From: Bacteroidota bacterium
GTDB lineage: Bacteria > Bacteroidota > Bacteroidia > Chitinophagales > UBA2359
DNA length: 35,669 nucleotides
Direction of reading: 5' to 3'
Assembly: GCA_020630215.1 (NCBI GenBank)
Contig: JAHDBT010000014.1
Span: 1 to 35,669, forward strand
How positions within the stretch are numbered: the stretch's first letter is position 1; the number at the start of each line of letters is the position of its first letter. Shown piece after piece: positions 31,001 through 35,669 of this stretch. The position numbers were made by a program, and so were the translations under genes. The notes below the pieces were generated by a model. It was not told where the DNA came from. It ran no database searches and was given only the letters and a program-made list of their open reading frames with translations.

Positions 31001-33964
31001 GTAACCACAGCTCCTGATGCGAGTTGGACAGGCACAAGTTTAGCAGCATGTGATGCAGCAATAGATTTAAACCCACAAGTAAGTGGCACAAGTGGTGGCG
31101 CATGGACAGGCACAGGCGTAAGCGCATCTGGCATGTTTGACCCTAGCGGATTAACAGCAGGCACTTATCCCATTACTTACACTGTAGGCACCGGCACTTG
31201 CCAATTTTCTACCAACGAAAATATAACCATAACCGCAGCTCCTGATGCAAGCTGGACAGGTATAAGTCTAGCGGAATGCGATGCCATAATAGATTTAAAC
31301 CCACAAGTAAATGGCACAAGTGGCGGTGCATGGATAGGCACAGGCGTAAGCGCATCTGGCATGTTTGACCCTAGCGGATTAGCGGCAGGCACTTATCCAA
31401 TTACTTACACCGTAGGTACAGGCACTTGTCAATTTTCTACTAATGAAAATATAATTGTTACTGCCTCTCCCGATGCTACTTGGACAGGCACAAGCCTAGT
31501 GGAATGTGATGCAGCAATAGACTTAAATTTGCAAGTAACAGGCAATAGTGGTGGTGCTTGGACAGGCACAGGTGTAAGTGCAGCTGGCATGTTTGACCCT
31601 AGCGGATTAGCGGCAGGTACTTACCCAATTACCTACACAGTAGGCACAGGCACCTGCCAATTTTCTACTAATGAAAATATAACCGTAACCGCCGCCCCTG
31701 ATGCGAGTTGGACAGGCACAAGTTTAGCAACATGTGATGCCGTCTTAGACTTAAACCCACAAGTAACTGGCACAATTGGCGGTACATGGACAGGCACAGG
31801 CGTAAGCGCATCTGGTATGTTCGACCCTAGTGGACTAACCGCAGGCACTTACCCAATTACCTACACGGTAGGAACAAGCACCTGCCAATTTTCTACCAAT
31901 GAAAATATAACCATAACCGCCGCCCCTGATGCGAGTTGGACAGGCACAAGTTTAGCAACATGTGATGCCACCTTAGACCTAAATTTACAAGTAAGCGGCA
32001 CAAGTGGTGGCGCATGGACAGGCACAGGCGTAAGCGCATCTGGCATGTTTGACCCTAGCGGATTAACAGCAGGCACATATCCAATTACTTACACAGTAGG
32101 TACAGGCACTTGTCAATTTTCGGCTAATCAAAATATAACCATAACCACTGCTCCTAATGCTAGTTGGACAAGCACCAGCGTAGCCGAATGTGCACCTTCG
32201 ATAGATTTAAATGCTTTGGTAAATGGTACAAGCGGTGGTACTTGGAGTGGTACAGGCGTAAATTCTTCCGACATGTTTAATCCTAGTGGATTAGCTCCTG
32301 GCACTTATCCCGTTACCTATACGGTAGGCACAGGCACCTGTGAGTTTACTAGTACCGAAAACATAATGGTAATCGCTGCCCCCAATGCCGCTTGGACACC
32401 CCTCGTTCTAGCAACTTGCGATAGCACGGTAGATTTAAATACTTGGGTAACAGGCACAAATGGTGGTACTTGGACAGGCAGCACCCTTATAGGCAGCAGC
32501 TCGTTTGACCCACGCACCTTAGCCGTAGGAAACTACACCCTTACCTATACCGTAGGCACAGGCACTTGCCAAAATGCCGTTAGTCAAACCATTACTGTAG
32601 TAGCTGGTCCAGATCCTACTTGGAGTGGCGGTTTCGACATTGCTGTTTGTGATGCTTCGATAGATTTAAATACTATGGTAACAGGCACAAGCGGCGGTAC
32701 GTGGTCAGGAGGCAGCGTTGGAACGAATGGTATCTTCGACCCTTCTATTTATCCGTTTGGGGCATACTCCATTACCTATAGCGTAGGTACGGGCAGTTGT
32801 TCTACAAGCACCAGCCAAACCATTACTGTAATTGCTTCGCCAAGTGCTGCTTGGAACAACACCATTAACATTGCCGAATGCGACAATCCGATAGATTTAA
32901 ATGCTTTGGTAACAGGTACTAGTGGAGGCACTTGGTCTGGTTCAGGAGTCAATGCCGCAGGTATTTTTGATCCTAGCGGAATGAGTGTTGGTGCTTACAG
33001 CATTACTTATAGCGTAGGTGGAGGTTTGTGCCAAGATGTAGTAGGCGGCATCATAACCGTAGCTAGTGGACCCGATGCTAGTTGGACCCTACAAAACCTA
33101 GAAACTTGCGACACTGCCATTGATTTAAATACATTGGTAACAGGTACAAGCGGCGGTTCGTGGTCGGGAACAGGCGTAACAAATGCGGGCGTTTTTAATC
33201 CTGCTATTCTTGCCCCTGGCAATTACAGTATTACCTACACAACAGGCAGCAGCCCTTGTCAGGATATATTGAACCAAACCATTGTGCTAGAAGATTGTTC
33301 GGGTTTATTACAAGTAAAAGTATTTTTGGAAGGTCCGTATGATGCTACTAGTGGTATGATGGTGAATGGCATAAATGTAAACGGCTTACTACCTTTATCA
33401 CAACCCTACAACACCGCCCCGTGGGATTACGCTGGCACCGAAACCCTAAGCAGCATTTCTACCGATATGATAGATTGGGTATTGGTAGAAGTGAGAAACG
33501 GGGTAGATAACAACATCGTAGAATTTCAGTCTGCCGCCATTTTACTAGCCGACGGTTCGATAGTAGATGTACAAGGCAATGCAGGCATTAAGTTAAACAA
33601 CCTCCCTATCACCGACGATTACTACATCGTTGTACGACATAGAAACCACTTAGATGTACTCAGTAATACAAGCATCACCTTTGCCCCAACTACCTCCTAC
33701 GATTTTACCACCAACATCACCCAAGCTTATGGACCGAGCCAGTTAAAAGAAATGAGCGACGGCGTATCCGTACTACACACAGGCGATATAAATGGCGATG
33801 GCGTAATTACCGTCAACGATTTTAACAACTATGTAATAGAAGTCTCTGGCCTCAACCAATACCTCAACAGCGACCTCAACTTAGACCGTGCCGTTACCGT
33901 TTTCGATTTTAATTATTATCGCTTTAATGCTAGTAAAATTGGGGTGCAGCAGATACGGTATTAG
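28004..33964 (+). CDS. Giant secreted repeat protein, choice-of-anchor-B type
   Basis: This exported protein has 1986 residues. The signal peptide ends IYA|Q25. Residues ~26-355 are a beta-propeller-like choice-of-anchor-B domain (IWGYTDPSGNEYALVGTQTG; SHNIFIDENGIGYLFG). A carboxypeptidase-regulatory-like domain follows (~358-445, YLEGVITDMNTGAVIPNA), then two fibronectin type III modules (~450-535, ~540-621). Residues 622-1764 are fifteen ~76-residue repeats (consensus WTGTGV-S-GMFDPSGLTAGTYPITYTVG). The tail has a module (LEGPYD...QPYNTAPWDYAGTE...VRHRNHLDV) and a dockerin-like end (GDINGDGVITVNDFNNY; DLNLDRAVTVFDFNYY). No canonical T9SS domain is seen, so the tail may be the sorting or anchoring signal. 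An adhesin or surface-layer role is likely but inferred. Confidence 0.9.
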   Translation: MKPLRYAFFCICIFLAANFSPIYAQLNMTLTGQLAYNEGINDIWGYTDPSGNEYALVGTQTGVSIVDISTTPSTPTELHFIPGVNNNWRDLKTWGTHAYVVNESPSGGGLLIIDLSGLPGAITTSTTNLGIGYTDSHNIFIDENGIGYLFGAYTGTVGNGTIICDINANPTNPTYLGIYNTNYVHDGFVRGDTMWTSEIYAGQLGVVDVTNKAAPVLLSSQPSPKSFAHACWLSDDGNYIFLVDEKSDAWVTAYDVSDIYDIKELDRWQSFPGTNVVPHNTFVLGNFVVNSYYTSGVVVLDATYPDNLIEIANYDTSIGYSGNGYFGDWGVYPYFATGTIIASDRQEGLHVFSHTFTQACYLEGVITDMNTGAVIPNAAVEIVGVSSSIDNTDFLGIYKTGAATVGTYTVNVTATGYYPGTATVILSANGTITYLDIELTPIPACTFAPVNVTHTNLTDVSVLVTWDADPNAIAYNIQYRPVGSTTWTSTTSPLNNVTLSGLTPATPYEIEIEIDCGSGVVSPFSVTHNFTTYASCAAPVITFGTITETTAVFNWTAISTANDYTIRYRPLGASAWTGNNANALTIGANGLQGCTDYEVQIRSNCTGFSGGYSVIYNFTTTAPDATWTGGASLLTCDAAINLNSQVTGNSGGTWTGTGVSTTGTFNPIGLTAGTYPITYTVGTGTCLGTDVQNITVSAAPDPSWTPTSLQDCDASIDLNTLVVGTNGGSWTGTGVNTTGIFDPSNLASGIYPIAYTVGTGSCQFTSNQNITITTAPDASWTGTSLVECDVAIDLNPQVTGTSGGTWTGTGVSTSGMFNPSGLTAGNYPITYTVGIGTCQFSTNQNIIVTAAPDPSWTGVSLAECDAAIDLNPQVTGTSGGSWTGTGVSTSGMFDPSGLTAGTYPITYTVGTGSCQFTNNQNITVTAAPDASWTGTSIVECDAAIDLNLQVTGNSGGTWSGTGVNTSGMFNLSGLTAGTYPITYTVGTGTCQFSTNENITVTTAPDASWTGTSLAACDAAIDLNPQVSGTSGGAWTGTGVSASGMFDPSGLTAGTYPITYTVGTGTCQFSTNENITITAAPDASWTGISLAECDAIIDLNPQVNGTSGGAWIGTGVSASGMFDPSGLAAGTYPITYTVGTGTCQFSTNENIIVTASPDATWTGTSLVECDAAIDLNLQVTGNSGGAWTGTGVSAAGMFDPSGLAAGTYPITYTVGTGTCQFSTNENITVTAAPDASWTGTSLATCDAVLDLNPQVTGTIGGTWTGTGVSASGMFDPSGLTAGTYPITYTVGTSTCQFSTNENITITAAPDASWTGTSLATCDATLDLNLQVSGTSGGAWTGTGVSASGMFDPSGLTAGTYPITYTVGTGTCQFSANQNITITTAPNASWTSTSVAECAPSIDLNALVNGTSGGTWSGTGVNSSDMFNPSGLAPGTYPVTYTVGTGTCEFTSTENIMVIAAPNAAWTPLVLATCDSTVDLNTWVTGTNGGTWTGSTLIGSSSFDPRTLAVGNYTLTYTVGTGTCQNAVSQTITVVAGPDPTWSGGFDIAVCDASIDLNTMVTGTSGGTWSGGSVGTNGIFDPSIYPFGAYSITYSVGTGSCSTSTSQTITVIASPSAAWNNTINIAECDNPIDLNALVTGTSGGTWSGSGVNAAGIFDPSGMSVGAYSITYSVGGGLCQDVVGGIITVASGPDASWTLQNLETCDTAIDLNTLVTGTSGGSWSGTGVTNAGVFNPAILAPGNYSITYTTGSSPCQDILNQTIVLEDCSGLLQVKVFLEGPYDATSGMMVNGINVNGLLPLSQPYNTAPWDYAGTETLSSISTDMIDWVLVEVRNGVDNNIVEFQSAAILLADGSIVDVQGNAGIKLNNLPITDDYYIVVRHRNHLDVLSNTSITFAPTTSYDFTTNITQAYGPSQLKEMSDGVSVLHTGDINGDGVITVNDFNNYVIEVSGLNQYLNSDLNLDRAVTVFDFNYYRFNASKIGVQQIRY
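29867..33295 (+). repeat. Fifteen in-frame ~228-bp repeats
   Basis: Repeats begin at 29867 (77 residues), 30098 and 30326, then every 228 bp to at least 32150, and end near 33295. Repeats 3-10 (30326-32149) are almost identical at the DNA and protein level. Repeats 1-2 and 11-15 are divergent. Each carries two cysteines about 50 residues apart, which may form a disulfide. This pattern suggests recent expansion or homogenisation of the central block. Confidence 0.9.
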
Positions 33965-33973
33965 GAGGGTTCT

Positions 33974-34030
33974 CATTTAAGATCGAGGATTTAGGATTGA
34001 AGAATTAAAATTTTTGATATGCTGGCGATT
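33974..34030 (+). repeat. Post-stop dispersed repeat, copy 3
   Basis: ATCGAGGATTTAGG and TTTTTGATATGCTGGCG match copies 1 and 2. The repeat starts 9 bp after the stop of the giant gene. Confidence 0.55.
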
Positions 34031-34479
34031 GGATGTTATTTGGAATTTGTGATTTGATAATTGGTTATTGTTTCTTCACTTAGGAATGCCTTTGTACAAG
34101 AGCCAAAATAATCGGATTATCGTTTCTATAGTCGTTCGGAGTGCCTGTACTTGGCATCTCCAGATGACAAGCAAAAATCCAAAATTTGAGGATAGAAAAA
34201 AACTGCCGAGCAGCAAGCCTTTTACAATAGACTTACAAGTGCCTCTCGCAAGGTGCTTCGACTATCAGTTAAGGTACTAGCGGATCATTCTGGTAAGCGG
34301 TATTCAATCTGGAGATTGAATGTACAGGTGTTTCAAACCTCATTTTGTTTGTTGCAGGAGGAGTTTAGGATTTAAATTTGAGGTTAACATACCATCCAAA
34401 AAATCCAAGCAGCCAGCCCAACCAAATTCAGACATTTTGATATACGGGGGATTGTTCTCACAGAGGCACACAGAGCGGA

Positions 34480-34666
34480 CATTTTAAGGTAAATAAAATT
34501 AGCCATCCCGTTTAAAACAATGCCACCATTATTCGCTAAACAAAGCAAATTCCCTTTCCTTTGGTGGCGAGGCATTTTAAGGTAAATAAAATTAGCCATC
34601 CTGTTTAAAACAATACCACCATTATTCGCTAGACAAAGCAAATTCCCCTCCTTTGGAGGGGCGAGG
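34480..34666. repeat. Tandem 93-bp duplication
   Basis: Copy 1 (34480-34572) and copy 2 (34573-34666) both run from CATTTTAAGGTAAATAAAAT to the GGCGAGG words. They share AAAACAAT(G/A)CCACCATTATT and ACAAAGCAAATTCCC, with a few substitutions. Copy 2 ends in CCCCTCCTTTGGAGGGG, a small stem. A diverged inverted copy of the CTAGACAAAGCAAA-TTC end lies at about 35466-35512. Confidence 0.75.
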
Positions 34667-34782
34667 GGTGGGTAAAACCTAGCATGTTAACAAACCAAAT
34701 AGGTTGATTTTTGCCCACAAAACAATAGTATTAAACCAATTATAAAGCTAACTAAAATTTATGTTACAGAAAATTCCATCCG

Positions 34783-35254
34783 CTATTCCCCTCTTAAATC
34801 ATTAACAACATCCCTAATACTCCTCCCTATTTCTGCTAAAACCTCATCCTGTAATTGGTATTGACTAATGGGTTGGCCTTTTTCTGGTAAAGGATTAAAT
34901 TTAGCAAGGTCGGTATCCTCCCACAAACAATCACTCAAAATAATAGGAATAACTTTGGTCTGCCCAGTTTGTTCTCTTTCTAAAGCTAAGTGTACTTCTT
35001 CCTCCATAATTATAATCAGTGGCTAAAAAGTTGGCACTAATTAGGAAGAGCACCACATCTGCGCTGTGTAGTTCTGCTAGGATTTTTTCGTTCCATTTTT
35101 CGCCAGGGGCAATTTGGTTGTCGTGCCAGGTGTTGGCTTTTTTGATGGGGCGTAGGTATTTGTCTATTTCATCTCTTAGGGCTTTGTCTTTTTGGGCGTA
35201 GGAGAAGAAGATTTTTAAAGGGGCTGGAACAGGTACAAGCTGTTTATAGCATTT
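34783..35254 (-). pseudogene. TIR-domain protein, frameshifted and 5'-truncated
   Basis: Two adjacent minus-strand frames make one TIR domain. The upstream frame (35254 to about 35012) reads ...PAPLKIFFSYAQKDKALRDE...WHDNQIAPGEKWNEKI...SADVVLFLISANFLATDY. The lower frame (35007 to 34783) continues EEEVHLALEREQTGQTKVIP...LSDCLWEDTDLAKF...DEVLAEIGRSIRDVVNDL. The join needs removal of one base near 35008-35016, where an extra A is likely. The upstream frame is closed by TAA at 35257-35255 with no ATG after it, and the preceding KQLVPVPAPL looks like a linker. An N-terminal domain has therefore probably been lost. TIR domains act as NAD-cleaving or signalling modules in bacteria. This copy is likely inactive, unless the shift is a sequencing error. 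Confidence 0.75.
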
Positions 35255-35669
35255 TTAATGCAAAAAATTACAAACGCCGTAGGTGTGGTCTGTTTGATAT
35301 AGGTGGGGGATAGAACAAGTGAGGCGGGGTAATTAGGGCATCAATAGTTTAATAGGTCGCACCTACGGCGCTAGGTTTTATATTGCGTGTTTTTCTATAA
35401 AGAGGTTGCTCCTATGGAGCATGGTGTATTTTTTAGTATTTGGGTTTATTTATGTTTGGGGTTTTTACCCTCCTCTTAATCTCCTCCCAGGAGGAGAATT
35501 TTGCTTTGTCTAGGGAATAAAGGTAGCTATGATTTAGCAGCTTTTGTAGAACGGGTTTCAACCCGTTTTTTACAGTATCAGGACTTGATGCACCGTTGAC
35601 GGTTTCAACCCGTTTGTTACAGTTGTAAGCCCCATCATCCAACAAAAAGAGTCCTACAACAAACTACTT
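35255..35669. repeat. Dispersed repeats at the right edge
   Basis: No gene is supported. AGGTCGCACCTACGGCGCTAG (35349-35369) and CTATAAAGAGGTTGCTCCTA are diverged copies of the words at 25575-25640. A hairpin CTCCTCC-CA-GGAGGAG lies near 35480-35496. ACGGGTT-TC-AACCCGT with a T-run (35551-35570) looks like a terminator, and its core recurs at 35599-35623. Confidence 0.6.

Larger units (their letters stand above)
33965..34782. other. Repeat-rich non-coding region
   Basis: No credible gene is seen. The region holds post-stop repeat copy 3 (33974-34030) and the hairpin GGAG-TGCC...GGCA-CTCC near 34138-34162. It also has the perfect palindrome ATTCAATCTGGAGATTGAAT (34302-34321) and the direct duplication at 34480-34666. 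The words ATCCAAAAAATCCAAGCAG and AAATTCAGACA near 34393-34435 also resemble 17250-17290. Confidence 0.6.

Noticed and set aside
30037-33222. Several similar minus-strand frames of 66-71 codons
   Set aside because: They recur with the 228-bp period of the giant gene and are antisense shadows of its repeats.
34068-34280. Plus-strand frame of 70 codons after the giant gene
   Set aside because: It is composed of short repeat and hairpin sequence, with no recognisable domain or start context.
34384-34641. Minus-strand frame of 85 codons with an internal repeated segment
   Set aside because: It only translates the tandem 93-bp duplication; the repeated peptide follows from the DNA repeat and there is no family resemblance.
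35433-35645. Minus-strand frame of 70 codons at the right edge
   Set aside because: It runs through the terminator-like repeats; the repeated Asn-Gly and Thr-Val words come from those repeats.

Overview
The window is AT-rich chromosomal DNA of a member of the Bacteroidota, most likely the Saprospiria/Saprospirales group. The clues are a probable type IX secretion (T9SS) sorting domain, an animal-type glutaminyl cyclase lipoprotein, secreted proteins whose signal peptides end in Ala|Gln, a choice-of-anchor-B repeat giant with a dockerin-like C-terminus, Bacteroidota-style promoters (TTTG, about 20 nt, TAxxTTTG-like), few Shine-Dalgarno sequences, and many short dispersed repeats between genes. 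The genus-level placement is inference.

Layout. 1-430: no gene recognised. 431-2282 (+): a hotdog thioesterase and an unrecognised coiled-coil/zinc-ribbon protein, separated by a palindromic repeat element. 2529-4912 (-): an ExbB / 3-TM protein / ExbD / ExbD proton-channel operon. 5217-5308 (-): tRNA-Ser(GGA). 5837-6646 (-): TatD nuclease. 7217-9502 (+): exported thioredoxin-fold protein with a proline-rich tether. 9740-13679 (+): six small genes (P-loop kinase, DUF2071, two GNATs, DUF1801, a membrane protein). 13712-15451 (-): family 2 glycosyltransferase and tandem universal-stress protein. 15787-18803 (+): two HdrC/HdrB-like iron-sulfur proteins and a conserved Bacteroidota protein. 18838-19260: an array of four related hairpin units that reads best as tandem small RNA genes on the minus strand. 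19606-21027 (-): a helical protein of unknown function. 21631-25312: a secreted Kazal/cohesin-like/dockerin-like T9SS protein (+), a hybrid membrane protein (-) and the glutaminyl cyclase (-). 26103-27605 (-): cysS. 28004-33964 (+): a 1986-residue secreted protein with fifteen ~76-residue repeats. 33965-35669: repeat-rich DNA with a frameshifted, 5'-truncated TIR-domain pseudogene.

How the genes fit together. Housekeeping functions (CysS, TatD, tRNA-Ser, ExbB/ExbD, Usp, Fe-S electron-transfer proteins) are mixed with a secretome group. The cyclase would act on N-terminal glutamines exposed by signal peptidase, and three nearby exported proteins (21631, 23517 and 28004) are predicted to start with Gln after cleavage. 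Between the genes lie several short repeat families: two ~160-bp palindromic elements sharing a core, one solo arm, a repeat found just after three stop codons, and tandem duplications near 25.5-26.0 kb and 34.5 kb. The most unusual item is the hairpin array at 18838-19260.
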